A stretch of 64,000 nt of DNA from Annulohypoxylon bovei var. microspora (lineage: Eukaryota > Ascomycota > Sordariomycetes > Xylariales > Hypoxylaceae): positions 186,001 to 250,000 of the forward strand of contig MU405236.1 of assembly GCA_022836615.1 (NCBI GenBank), written 5' to 3'. The notes below the pieces were generated by a model that was not told the origin of the DNA, made no database searches, and saw only the letters and a list, made by a program, of their open reading frames with translations. The position numbers and the translations under genes are program-made. Below are positions 33,485-47,148 of this stretch, in pieces (within the stretch, counting starts at the first letter, position 1; each line of letters begins with the position of its first letter).

Positions 33485-36400
33485 AATAATTTTTTATTTT
33501 TAAAGAAAAAGTCATTCTTAAAAAAAGCACGTACACTTTTAAAATAATTATTATTTTAAAAGATTATTTCCACTTTAACCACTTATAAGTTTTACTTACT
33601 TAACCTTAAAACCCTCTTTTTTATAAGTAATAACACCTTTTATTCCCATTAATAAACCTTCATAAATATACGTTAAAATAATAAACCGAAGAAATAACCT
33701 TTAATACTTTTTAATATAACTTATTTTAACTTTTTTTACTTTTATTCCCACGTCTTTTTCCACGAATATACTTAAAAAAGTATTTATTTTAAACCCTTTA
33801 AACGTTAAAAACACGATTATCCTTAAACACGTTAAACCTTACCTACCCGTTAAAAAAGTAATAAATTTTATTAATAATTTACAACGAATTATTTAATTAA
33901 TTCACTTTTTAAAAGGTAAATACCTTATTAAGTTTAATAATATAAATAAGCCTTTTTCTTTTTATTAATTTAAAAAGATAAAATCCCTTTAATTAATAAA
34001 TAATAATATTATTATTACTTATTACAAACCGTAAAATTATAAAATTATTATATATAATACCTTTAAAATAACCATATCGTAATACGCCATTTTTAACCCC
34101 TTAACATAATTTCTTAAACTTTATAATTAAATAAAAAATACCTACCATGTTATTTAAACTTTCGCCTTTTCCGTTAATAATAAATAAACTATTAATTAAG
34201 CTTAAATCCGTAAATAATATAACATTATAAGAAATATTTATAACACGATAATTTAAATACATTAATTAAAACTTAAAGTATCGACGAAATAAATAAACCA
34301 TTTCAAAATATAAATTTAATAAATTAACTTTAATTTTTTTTAATAAATTTAAAACGTTATCGTTAAATTTATTCACGATAATTAAACCAAGTAAAACATT
34401 ATTAATAAGTTTAACGAAATAACCACTTATTATTAACAAGCCCTTAAAATCTTTTAAAACAACTTAAATTAACAAAAAAAAAAACAAATTTAAATCGTTT
34501 TATAAGTAATAAAAAAAAAGTTTTAAATTAACACACTTTTCGCTCATAAATATATTAACTTAACTTAGTTAAACGACCACACTTATTAACAAATTAATAA
34601 CTTTAAAACATATATTTAAATTATTTTTAATAAATTTAACATTTAACTCGTTATTAATAAATAAATAAATGTAAACTTTATATTAAAAAACATTAAAAAA
34701 CATATTATTATAATAACACTTTTAACATTAAATCCTTCCACTTAAAAAAATTTTATCCGATCCAAAGTACTTTTTATAAAATACTTTAATTCGAAAACAT
34801 AAATTAAAGAAACCTTAATAATAAAAGCTTTAAATAAAGATTAAATAAAACGAATAACATAACGAATGTAAATACAATTTAATATTATACATGTCGAACC
34901 ACTTATAATTAATACTTTACTTGGCGGTTAAGGACCCCTTCGTGCAACCCCGAAAACTTTAAAATTAAATCTTAATAATTTTAACGATAATATTCCTTAA
35001 TAACCAAAACCTTTTAACGGACCTTTTAAAAAACCACCTTTTCCCCGTGGTAATTAAGCCATTAAAAACAACGATAATAATTTTCAATCCAAATTAACCT
35101 TTAATAAAAACATATTCTTAAAGGCTTTAAATAAAATTAACTAATAAAATATTATTCCCATTATCGTTAATTTTATACATTTTAATAAACTTATAATTTA
35201 TAACGGAAAGGATTTATTTAAATATAAACTTTAGTGGATAAAGCTTAAAACGTATATGGAAACGTATGCGGAAAGTTTTTTTAAAGATTATTATCGGATT
35301 AATTAAATAGGTTCCTTATTAATAAATAAAGCTTAATTATAACATTAATAAAAGAAAACCTAAATAAATTAATTAAAAGTTGCGGACTTTTAAACGGTTT
35401 ACATTTTAACCCTTTAAAAACGATTTAAAAACCCTTCGAAAAAACACCGTAACTTAAAAAAAATGTATAAACTTAAGTATTAAAAAAATATAACTTAATA
35501 TTTAATGGAATTATTAAACTTTAACGAAGTGGTTTAATGGTTTAATATTATGTTTTAAAACCATATCGTTAAAACCTTTTTTAATGAAATCATTAAGTTG
35601 GTTTATTTTAAATAAAACGGTTTACTTAAAAATAATAATGAGTTTTTCGCCGTTATTTAAAAAGTAGGTTAAATTTATAAGAATATGTTAATTAATTTAA
35701 AGATTTTAAGAAAAAGAAAGCTCATTTTAACTTAAAAGCATTCGAAATTAAGTTAAACTAATCGCGGAAAAAAAAATCGCTTCATTTTAAGCTAAGATTA
35801 ATCTTTAAAAAATAATAATAAACTTAGATAAAATAAAAGGCTTAAAGTCGACATTAAAAAAATTTAAGCTTTTAATAAAAAAGCTTTAAAAGGTATTAAT
35901 TAAATTAACATTAATTAACGTAAAAAAAATAAAAAACTTTATTAACGTTATAATTAAAATAAATATTAAACTTTATTATATTTCATTAAATAAGATATTA
36001 AGGGCAAAGATTTACCATTAATTTTAAAAAAAATTTTTTTCGTAAAACATTTTTATAAAAAAGATATTACATTTAATTTAATGTTTTAAAAGAAAGTTAA
36101 AATTAATATAATTATATAAAAAACTATTTAACTTAAGATCTTTAAGTTGTTAAACTTAAAATTAAATTTTTAAAAAACCTTAATGTTACATTTCATTAAA
36201 TTCCACGATTAAAATAAAATAATACATTACAAATAAATACGATTAAAAAAATAATAAAAATCATGATAAATCCGGTTAAAAAACCACGTTTCGAGTTTAT
36301 TTTAAATTAACGATTAATAATCACCATAACCTTATTTTATAATAATTAAAAACATATAATTAAAACGTTTTTAAACTTTAAAAGCTTAATTTTATTAATA

Positions 36401-37351
36401 TCTTTTTTTAAAGTTAAGAAATGAAAGTTATTTATTGTTAAACGAAATAAAGCATAACCCGTATTAACTTTTAATGCCATAAAAATCTTTTTAGTAAAAC
36501 GTTATTACTTTAACCTTTTTATATTCCACCATTAAAAAAATCACTTTTCTTAAATCAACTTTAAATTAAGCGGTTTAAACGATAAATGTAATATTATATT
36601 TCTTTAATGGTGGATGGAAATTTATGAATCCTTTTTTTTTTTTTCGAATCTTAAAAAAATTTAATTTATATTAAATTATTATTAAAAATATTATATTAAT
36701 TAATTATTTTATAACCTTAACCACTTTAAAATAATCGTAATAACTAAATACGATAACCTTAACGAAGCTTTAAAAAATATATCCGAAGAATTTTAAAATT
36801 TCATGCATATTATAAATAAAAAAACCGGTCAACGTTTTTTAAACCATTAACCATAAAATCATTTTATTGATTTTTTCGAAAGAAAGTCGTTTTTTTAAAA
36901 ACCTTTATATATCATAAACGAAAAAAAGTTTAATGCTTTAAAGTTTTAATTAAAAAAAATATTAAATAATAAAAAAATCCGTAAATTAACCTTTTCATAT
37001 AAAACTTTTATAATATTCGTAAATAAGTTAAACCTTAAAAACCTTTTGAAATTAATAATCGATTATTAAAGTTTAAATAATATAACGATTTTTATTTAAT
37101 ATTTTATTTCTTTTATTATTAAACTTTAAACTTAATTTCGAACCATTAAATAATTCACCAAAATCAACTTAAAATCAAGATTCCACTTAATATAAATCAA
37201 AAAAAGCGACGAATGGAAAATAACCTTTTATTATAAATACGATTTATTTAAGTACATAATAATACCTTTTAAACTCATAAACGCTTTTATTACCTTTTAA
37301 TTTATAATAAATAACATTTTTTCCGACTTAATTAACGTTAAACTTTTTATA

Positions 37352-38150
37352 TACCTTAATAATTTATTCATTTATAAAAACACGATTAAAAAACACGACG
37401 CGTTAATTAAAAAAATATTTAAACGATTTTCGAAAAACAATTTCACGGTTAACCTTTAAAAGTGTTTTTAAAGAATATAAAAAATAAAATTCTTAAGATA
37501 TGTTATTAATGTTAACGGTATTTTTTTAGCTTAAAATAAAATTAAATATATTAACGTTTAAAAAGCATTAAAAAGCCTTAAAAAGTTTTAATAATTCATC
37601 GGATTTGTAAACTTTTATTAACGGTTCATTCATAAATTTTCTAAAATCGTTAAACTTATTATTAATGTAAATAAAGGTAACCGGTGTAATTAAAAATAGA
37701 CCTAAAAAATGAAAAAAAACATTTAAAAAATTAAAATATTAATTCATAATAACATTAATTATAGCTTATTTTAACCCCGCAAAGCAAGTTTATATTAAAG
37801 TAAACGCGTTAAATTTCGCCTTAAGCGTTACTTTTTTTTAAAAAAATAATAATAGGAAATTATATTTTATTATTTTTTATTTTCGTAAGCTTATATTTAT
37901 TGAAATGAATTACGAGATTTATAATAAGGAGTTATTCGTGATAGTGGATTTTTTCGGCAAATGGTATTAATATTTAAAGGGTGTTAAACACCGAATTGAA
38001 ATTTACTTTAATTATTAGAATTTAATTTATTTTATAATAATTAAAATGTTAAATCGGAGGTAAATTAAATGGGCTTAAAAGCTTACGAAATATTAATTTA
38101 TTATTAATTATAAATTAAGTAAATAAAATAAAAAAGCCGATATTTTTTTA
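37352..38150 (+). pseudogene. Element A pol remnant: reverse transcriptase to RNase H
   Basis: The RT catalytic motif lies at 37352-37363 with both Asp codons read as AAT (Asn), followed in frame by NTIKKHDALIKKIFKRF, a typical gypsy RT thumb. About 550 bp downstream, from 37905, MNYEIYNKEL and IVDFF belong to RNase H. Frames are broken by TAA stops. End coordinate is approximate. Confidence 0.75.
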
Positions 38151-39813
38151 AAATTAATATAATATTAACCTAAGAAAGGAAAAGTTAAAAACTAATTTAT
38201 TAAATCGATTTTATAAGAAAAACATTTTTCGCATTTATATAAAACTTTATTTAATTTTACACCGGCGGTTATTTTTTTTTTAATTAAACTTTATAACATG
38301 TTAATGTTAAATTAAGTTTTTGAATTCGTTAACCAAGTAAAGGAGGCAAGTTTAAATGACCTTAAATACGTTTTAAAGTTATATTAACCTTTTAAAGATA
38401 TTAAAATAAAAAATAAATTACTTTACCGGAAGAATCATTTTTAAATTTTAAAAACGATTATATTAGAAATTATTAAATTTAAGTATAATACTTTCATAAT
38501 AAAACATATAAATATAAATAAAACCTTAAAGTTAATTATTAAAAACTTTTGGTAATTAAATATTGAAACCATAATTTAAGATTATATACAAGGTTGTTAA
38601 AATTATTAATAAAATAAAATCTTTTATCACGTTTTATATAAATTATTTTAACTTATAAAATTACATTATAAACCTTAATATATTATCGCTATGAATTTTA
38701 TTATTAATTTATTATTATTAAATGGATGTGATTTTATTTAAATTATAATAAATACGTTTATTAAAATAACTCATTTTATATTTTTTAAAATTAAAGGTAA
38801 AAAAACCGAAAACCTTATTAAGATCTTCGCGAAATAATATTAAAGATTTTATAATATCTTTTTCGATATTATTTTTAATAAAGATTTTAAATTTATATTT
38901 TACTTATAAAAGGATTTCTTTAAATTAATAAATATTAAAGCTTAAATAAGCACCACTTTTTATCTTTAAATTAACGGTTAAATTAAACGCTTTAACCAGA
39001 TTTTTAAAATTTATTTAAAAGTTTTCGTTAATTATAAAATAAGTAATTAAGAAGATTTCTTAATTATAATTAAATTTATTTATAATAATATTATTTCATT
39101 TTCCATATATTTAACCTTTTTTTACATAAATTATAACTTTTATTTAATAATTTATAACCCGTTTATAAGAGCTTTCCGTAATTTAAGTAATAAGTTTTAT
39201 TTACATTAAATAATACAAATATACTAAGACGTTTAAAAACACCTTAAACGTAACCGACAACGTATAAAAAAATGGGTTAATAAGCGAAGAAAAAACACCC
39301 TCGTATTTAAAGAAAAGTAATTTATAATATTAAACATAAAAAACATTAAGATTAAATAATTTATTAAAAAGTTAAATTAAAAGTTATTCGGCCTTTTTAA
39401 AATCTAAAAAATAATTTTCTTTATTATTATTAAATTTACTTTACCTAAAGATTAAAAAATCTATAATTTTTTTTATATTTTTCTTATTAAACTTTATTAT
39501 ATTAATAATTAAGAATTACTTAACTTTAATTAAGTTTTATAAAAGGTAGCTTTGATTAAGTTAAAAGATTATTAAATGGAAGAAATAAAAAACTTTTTAA
39601 AAATTTAAAAAAAGATAAAATATTTTATTAAATGAGAAGGTTAATTAATTAAAAGGCATTGGATTTAAGAGTTTTATGAGTATATATTTAATAAAAGTTT
39701 AAAATTAATAATTAAATATTTCCATCGAATTAATTTAATAAAACCACGAAACCCCTTTTTTAAAACATAAATAATAATACTTAAAAAATAAATATTAAAA
39801 AAAAAAAAATTAA

Positions 39814-40131
39814 TATTATACGAGGATTAAAAACATAATTATAAAAAACTATTACCATAATATATATATAAGCATTAATATATGATATAAAAAATTATTA
39901 AATAAAATTAATTATAAGATATAAATTATTATATATAAAAAGTTTAAATATTAAATTAATAAGAATTAAAAGGCGTTTATAACGTTAAGAGGTTTTATAT
40001 AAATTAAAATTAAATAATTTAATAATTCCCTTTCCATTAAAAATAAGAAATCATAAACTTTAAACCCTTAAAAAATTATTATATTAAATTTGATCCTTAT
40101 TATTTAAGCTTTATTATTAGCTTTTGTCACA
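39814..40131 (+). repeat. 3' LTR of element A
   Basis: 318 bp matching 33167-33484 without gaps. Preceded by a long A run (39798-39810), the likely decayed polypurine tract. Ends TGTCACA. Confidence 0.85.
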
Positions 40132-40697
40132 TAAACGGTGCGTTTTATAAGCCTCCGATTATTTGAATGTTAATATTTTCGTTAATATTACCATTAAAAT
40201 TGTTATTATTTAAGCTTTAAAGTGACGATAAGGAAAAGTATGGTAACTTTATAAAAGTTATAATTTAAGGTAATTTTAAGAGAATACACCAAAAAATAGT
40301 TAATATAATATTATTCTTAAATAATATTATGTGTAGGTCGGGAAAATGTTACGATATCCGCGTATATTGGTTTCATGAATTGTTACTTCTTTATTTCGTT
40401 ATTTTACATAATTAATTACAATGATATAATTTATATTTAAGTTAATTATAATTATTAATTAAAGTAGAATTTAATTATTTATTAAGTAAGAATAAAAACA
40501 TTTATTTTCATTTAATTCGGTTACTTGGTTTAATATGCGAGTTTAATTTAAAATTACGTAAAAGGATTTATTAAATTATATTTAAAAAAGAATTATTTTT
40601 TTAATTTTTAACTTTAAGCCATATTTAATTATAATTATATTTTAAATACATCGAGAACCGAATTATTACAAGATATTTATATTCAATATGTTAAGTC
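40132..40697. other. AT-rich host DNA between element A and the pseudogene
   Basis: About 570 bp that belong to neither transposon but show the same AT-rich, RIP-like decay. It presumably carries the lost 5' part of the adjacent pseudogene, which can no longer be read. Confidence 0.5.
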
Positions 40698-40998
40698 GAA
40701 GCCACGGAAGTTAATAACAAACCTAAGCTCATTGCACAGGTTTTCGAAGTTGTGAGAACCTTCCAATTACTAGTAGTGGCCTTTGCGGACACCACCGCGT
40801 TTTAAGAGCAGACGTCGAACGTAGAAGACGGTAGAAAAAGAGAAATTCGGGAACTTGTATTGACTGTCATGAACCCGCAGAGCCTGGAAGGCCAATCTGC
40901 GCGTACCATGCTTAGAAACGGGATGCGGCTCAAAAGGCAAAAAGAACATAATAAAAAGAATCATAATAATCTTAAGAGCGACTTCAATAAATCGCAAG
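40698..40998 (+). pseudogene. RIP-damaged paralogue of the Cys/His gene, left fragment
   Basis: One frame reads continuously as a homologue of the intact gene at 61600-62358: CENLPITSSGLCGHHR matches CNNLLSPSSTRRCKDHL, and KKRNSGTCIDCHEPAEPGRP then ICAYHA matches RNRCKICSENADPGRT then LCAKHL. The frame carries eleven stops (at 40712, 40715, 40724, 40832, 40913, 40949, 40952, 40964, 40967, 40973, 40988), all TAA or TAG and none TGA. Each is one C-to-T change from CAA or CAG. The frame runs into the 8-bp target site of the hAT element and resumes at 60357. The minus-strand open frame over the same bases is a shadow. Confidence 0.85.
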
Positions 40999-41019
40999 CA
41001 GTGCTCGGAACAATTACAC
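40999..41019 (+). repeat. Left terminal inverted repeat of the hAT element
   Basis: 21 bp, starts CAGTGCTCGG. It directly follows target site ATCGCAAG. One T here corresponds to C in the right end. Confidence 0.85.
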
Positions 41020-41312
41020 TTTAATCCACTGGTGTACACCAACGCGTAATTAATTCAACTAATTTAATTCAACGGACCCAGTTTTATTTAAGTGGAGCTA
41101 AACCAACCCAATTTAACGAAGCCATCGTGAATTAAATTAATGTAATATAATGTATTAATTATGGAATTTTAATGAATATTAAACTTTATTATTAATAATT
41201 ATTAAAGATTATTATTAAATTTAATGGTAATATTAATAAATATTAATAAAAAACTTTTATAATAATTATTATAATAAATAAATATATATAATGTTAATAA
41301 AATTTTATTTTT

Positions 41313-41549
41313 TATTAATAAATTAAAAGTTTTATCCATGTTTTATTACATGTTTTATTATATATAATTTATAAATAAAACGTAATAATTAAATAAAAAA
41401 ATAAAAGGATTTTTATTATTAAAAATAATTAATATAAAAACATTTAAAATTTATTTATATAAATATAAATTTAATTTATTTTTAATAATTTAATTATAAC
41501 TTTAATAATATACATTAATTATTAATTTATTTATATAAAAAATCTTTTA
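41313..41549 (+). repeat. 5' LTR of element C
   Basis: 237 bp, begins TATTAATAAATTAAAAG, with a decayed TG start that is intact in the 3' copy. Confidence 0.82.
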
Positions 41550-42912
41550 TAATAATATTTTTTTCCGTTATTAAATAAATAAATTAACGTATTTAATAAA
41601 AAGTTTATTAAAATAAAAAACTTATAATTTTAATTATAAATAAAAGTTAAATAAAAAATAATAAAGTTTTAACCGCCAAGGTATAATTAAATTTAAAGAA
41701 AATATAAAACACGATAAAATTATTATTTTAAAAACGTAAAATAATAAAAAAAAAACGATATAAATAAACAAGCGTTATTAAAACGACATAAAATTCCTTA
41801 ATAAAAAAATAAAAACCATAATAATTATATTTATTAAATTAAAAATAAATAAAATAATAAACGATTTAATTATAAACCTTAATAATTTAAATAAATTTAA
41901 TATAAACCTTTATATTAACATTAAAATTAATCGAAGATTACACGAAAATTTAAATAATTTAAACTTAAATAATTTAAATATCGAAATTAAATTACATTAA
42001 TTCCATTATTAAAATACCGAAAAACGGATTAAATTACGTTAATTAAAAAAAGGTAAAAAAGTTTAAAAAAGCATTAAATCCGAAAAAAAAATTACAACTT
42101 TTTTAATTAATAATCCTTTAAACTTTTTAAACTTAAATAATAATTATAATAACCCATTAAAAATTAAAATTAAATAAACATTTAATAAAAATTACGTATT
42201 AAAATAAAAAAAATTTAATTTCACTTTTAATAAAAAAAACCATTTAAAAAATAAAAATAATTAATTAATGTATTATAACGCTTTAATATTAACTTTTAAA
42301 GAAATTAAATTTAATAATAATTTTATTTTCATTAACTTTAATAAATTATATATAATAAAAGTTATTATAAAAATTTATAAACGTTAACCTTTTAATTTAA
42401 TTATTAAAATTTAAAATAAATTTAAAATAATCGACATTTTTTAAAAAACGTTTTTAACATTTAAAAAAATTTATTAATAAAAACTTTAAAAAAAATTAAA
42501 TAATATAAAGTACGATAATAAAAACTTATTAACGTACACATTTAAATAATAATTATTAATTCGTTAATATAAAAATGTTAAAATAATTATTAATAATTAA
42601 TAATAAACGATAATATTTTTCATTACTTATGAAAATAAAGTAATAAAATAAATTAAATTTACCTTAAAATTAATTAAAGTAATTAATATGTCGATTAATA
42701 ACATAATTAATAATTTCATTAATAAATTTTAAAATAAAATTAATAAAAACACGAATCGTAATATTAATAATTATAACGTTAACGTTAACGTTAATAATAA
42801 TAATTAAAATAAATAACGTAATAACCGTAATAAAAGCCGTAATAACCGTAATAATTAAAATGGTCGGTTAAATAATTATAAACTTAAATAAAATAAAAAA
42901 TTAAATTTTTTA

Positions 42913-42954
42913 TATTTTAATTATAACGAATATAACCATTTAATAAAAAACTAC
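42913..42954 (+). pseudogene. Element C gag zinc knuckle remnant
   Basis: The frame reads Y-F-N-Y-N-E-Y-N-H-L-I-K-N-Y. Spacing is exactly that of C-x2-C-x4-H-x4-C, with all three Cys codons TGT/TGC changed to TAT/TAC (Tyr). A CCHC knuckle is typical of retrotransposon Gag. Confidence 0.7.
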
Positions 42955-43546
42955 CTTAAATTAAAAAAAAATTATAATAATAATAATAATTAAAAATAAT
43001 CGAATATAATAAACTTAAATAAAAAAAATAATTATACGTTTAAATTAATAACCGTTACCTTTAATATAAAAATAAATAATTGTAAATTAACGTAATTAAT
43101 TTAAACTTATAAAAATAAAATAAAAAAACGTTATATTATTTTAAAGCAAGGTTTTAATAACCGGGGACTTGGATATAACGATAATTATAACGGTAATAAT
43201 TAAATTAACGATATTAAAGTAAACATAACGAATGGTTTTTAATTAAGGGAAAATTAATATTTATAACGAGTGATTAACCATTTATGGAAATTATGGTTAA
43301 ATAAGTGACATGTATATATGAAATTAAGTGATAAAATCGTGGGAAAAAGCCACGATGGTTAATTATATATAAGTGTTATATCACGTGACTAGTGGATACG
43401 GGGCTTTGCCTTTAATTAATATAAAATCATTATTACGAAATAATAATGATTATATAATAACTTTTATAAATATAAAGCTTATAAACACTTATTTAATTAT
43501 TTAAATATATTTATTAATTTTAAATAAAAAGAATAATTTATTATTT

Positions 43547-43558
43547 AATATCGAATTA
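43547..43558 (+). pseudogene. Element C aspartic protease motif remnant
   Basis: The bases AATATCGAATTA followed by AATATTTATATCACG are explained as a decayed D-T-G-S motif by transitions alone. This is an inference from position (after the zinc knuckle, before integrase) and from the downstream I-T-N-N pattern. Confidence 0.4.
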
Positions 43559-46059
43559 AATATTTATATCACGAATAATATAAATAACTTTAATTTAATA
43601 ATAATTATAAATATTAAAAAACATAACTTTAAAATAACCATTAATGGTGGAACCGTTAAAATTAATTTAATAAATAAAATTACGTTTAATTTCGTTAAAA
43701 AAGGCGATTAATATATAATTATAACATTTAATTATATATTATACGTTAATATTTTCTTTATATAAATCATTTTAAAAGAATTATTTTACCGTTATAACGG
43801 TAAAATCGATAATATAATATTTTAGAAACTTAATAACCACGTAATAATTATTTTAAATATTTAAAAAAAAGGTTTTTTATTATAAATATATAATGAAACC
43901 GAACCAAGCGTATAAAAACTTTAAACCTTAAAAAATTAATAAAATAACGCGTTAAAAATAACTTTAAACGAAATACGAAATGTAAAAATAATATTTTAAT
44001 CGAAAGTTAAAAATAATAATTTTAAGTTTAACGAAAAAATAATAAAAAAACTCATTTTATAATATTAACGTTTTTATTACTTTAATATAAAACGATTAAT
44101 ATAAACGATTTAACGGATAATTAAAATTAATTTAAAGCTTTTTAAAATAAAAGCTTTATTTTACTTTACGTGAAATTAAATAAAAATGTAAAAAATTAAA
44201 TTACATAATATTTAAAAACGAAGTAAATACATTAAAAATATAATATAATATAACTTTAAATCGTTATAACCGGTTTTAATAAAAAAGTACAAGTATTTCT
44301 TTTTTATCGTCGAAAATATAAATTAATATTAACGTTTTAAAATATATAAAAACAAAAAAAATATGTAAATAATTTTAAAAACTTATATCGAAAAAATTTA
44401 ATAAACTTTTATTATTTTCCCGCGCGATAAAAACGGTTAATTAAAAAGGATTATAACGATAAAATTCGATAATAAATTAAAATTTAAAGCAAATAAAATT
44501 AAAAACGTTTATAAAAATAACGAAATTAAAATAATCTTTTTTACGTTATAAAATTAATATTAAAATGGTATTTTTAAACGATACATTCGAATTATATAAA
44601 ATGTAACACGAATTATTATTATTTAAATGAAAATACCTTTTTATTTTTAACCGTAAATTATATAAGGAACGATTTATGTGTTTAATTAAATAAGTATATT
44701 AATTAACGATTAAATAATAATATTAAAGCATTATTAAAAAGGTTTTTAACCCGGAAAAAAGTATAAATTTAATAATAATAACTTAAAAATATTAAAAACG
44801 CGTTATATAACTTTTATTAACGAAAATTAATAAATTTATGTAAAAGAATTTAAAACCCGAAAAATTAAAATAATATTTATGGGTTTTAAAGGTTAATATA
44901 ATTACTTTATATAATTTATTAAAAGCGGGCGGTTTTTAAAAATATTTTATGTTATATTTTATAAAAATATTAATAATTAAAAGGATATATTAAATTTACG
45001 AAATATTATTAAATTTTTTTTCCTTTATATATAAAAATAATTACGTTATTAAATTATTTTAAAAAATTATATTTATAATAAAAATTATAATGTTATTAAT
45101 AAAAATAATATAAATTAAAAAATAAGTTAAATTAAAAAAAACGGGGCAAATTATATAAGGTTTAATTTAAAACTTATATTAACGAAGTATTTTTAAATTA
45201 TAATAAAATTATAATTATAATCGATTAAAAAAAAGAATATAATTAAATAAACGAAAAATTTAAAATCATTAATTAAATTAATTATAATAATAAATTCGTT
45301 AATTATTTTATGTAATAAAAATTATTTATAAAATAAATAATTTACTTTATAAAAGAAAATTTAATCGATAATTAATATTAAGAATAAATTATAATATTAT
45401 TAAAAAAATTCGGTATATTTAATATAAAAATTAATAATAACCTTTTATTTTATAAAACAATGAATAATAAAAATCATAAGAATTAAACGAAAATAATTAT
45501 AAAAAAAATTAAAGAAAACTTTAAACGTGAAACGTTTAAATTTATATGGTAAAAAAATATTTATGGTAATTTTATTAATATTAAATAAATATTAAAAAAG
45601 AAATTTTTTTTAAATAATATATTTAATAAATTTAAAACTTATATTTATGTAAAAAAATTTATATAAAAATATGGGATTAATTATAATAAAACGAAAGCCA
45701 CGATTATAAAATTTATTTTATAACGGATTTTAATAATTTTAATAATTATTAAAAAATAATATATAATTTAAATAAACTTTATTACCGCGTATTTAAATGG
45801 TATATTAAATGAAAATTTATTTATAAAATAATTCTCGTTATTTATAAAGTATTTTAAATTGTATATTAATAAAGTAAATAAATATAATTATTATAAAAAT
45901 AAAAATATTTAATTAATTAATTTATTATATAAATTTAAATAAATTAAAATAATTTAATAATAAAAAGTTAAAATATTATTAAAAAGTTATAAATATGTAT
46001 TATTAATATTTAACGATACGGTGTATATTAATAAAGAATTAAAAATTATTATAATTTCG

Positions 46060-46836
46060 TATATAAATAATTTTATTTTATTCGGAATAAATAAAAAATA
46101 ATTTACGGAGGTTATTATAAATTTAAAGGAAAATGTGTTAATTATTAATTTTAAAAATATTAATTAATTTTTAAATGTATAAATTATAAAATTAAATTTA
46201 ATGGGAAGCGTGTAAATTAATTAAAAAATGTATATTAAAAAAGTATTTTATAAATTTAATTTTAATAAAATACGGAAATAATTTATTAAAATTTTTATTA
46301 ATTAAATTAATTTATTATTTATAACGAAAAACCTTAATTAAGTAAATAATTATAATATTCACGAATTTACTTCGTTAATTAAAAAGTTTAACTTTTTAAT
46401 TTATTTAATTAAATTAAATTTTAATTTTATTACGTTTATATAAATAAAATTTATAAATAATTTTTTATAAAAACATTTATTTAAAATAAAAAAAATATTT
46501 AAATATTTAATTAACGTATATAATTAATTTATTTATTATTAAACGTTAAATTAAAATTATTTTTATTAAAAATATAACGAATTAAAATTATTTAAAACGG
46601 TTAATATAAATTTAACCGGTGATATAAATTTTAAAAAATTAATTATTAAAATTATGTTTTTTATAAGCGATAACCCCGTTTTATGGTTATTAAAATTATA
46701 ATTAATTATTAATAAAAAAATTTTAAAAGTAAAATTCATTAAATTAAATGAAATTATTAATAATATAATTTAAATACGTAAATTTTTTTAAAAATTTAAA
46801 TAAATGTTACCCGGGTTAATTTATTTATTAAAAAAT
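46060..46836 (+). pseudogene. Element C pol remnant: RT catalytic core to RNase H
   Basis: SYINNFILFG at 46057-46086 corresponds to the copia Y-V-D-D motif, with both Asp codons now AAT. From about 46651 MFFISDNPVLWLLKL, then KFIKLNE, is the copia RNase H segment. The frame is cut at 46836 by insertion of element B. Confidence 0.75.
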
Positions 46837-47148
46837 TGTAACGGTTTTTATAAGTAACGGTAAATTTGTGTTATATGGGGTTAAAAATGAGGTTATTTTC
46901 ATTAATAAGAAAAAAAGGGAAAAGTAATAACCTTTCGTTTTTAAAGCTACGATATTTATATTTAAAAGTGTGGATTAAGTTAATTAACGTGGAAACCCCT
47001 TTTGTACGTGTTTTAATAATTTCCACGATTTATTTAAAGTTATTAATAGCTTCATTATGGGGACCCACGCTTATCGCGTTTATAATTATAATATAAGCTC
47101 GCGTTAATTTTTACTTTAATTAACTTTCCGGGTTTTCGATTTGTAATA
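46837..47148 (-). repeat. Left (3') LTR of element B
   Basis: 312 bp. The short + frame inside it (46866-47096) is not a gene; the same bases recur in the other LTR. Confidence 0.88.

Larger units (their letters stand above)
33167..40131 (+). mobile_element. LTR retrotransposon A, Ty3/gypsy type, RIP-degraded
   Basis: 6,965 bp. Direct terminal repeats of 318 bp each; where compared, they differ by transitions (C/T and G/A) without indels. Flanks are CAGAC on the left and TAAAC on the right, which is the same 5-bp duplication once two C-to-T/G-to-A changes are allowed. The internal region is extremely AT-rich and stop-filled. On the + strand a reverse-transcriptase core is readable at about 37352 (Y-L-N-N-L-F-I-Y, normally Y-L-D-D) and RNase H at about 37905 (NYEIYNKELF-VIVDFF). 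The RT-RNase H order before the remaining integrase space fits gypsy. No intact open frame survives. Confidence 0.88.

Noticed and set aside
40770..41042. 90-codon minus-strand frame in a GC island
   Set aside because: Begins with a non-ATG codon, crosses the hAT terminus, and is antisense to the recognisable Cys/His pseudogene.
46866..47096. 76-codon + frame (MCYMGLKMRLFSLI...)
   Set aside because: It lies entirely inside the left LTR of element B and recurs in the right LTR.
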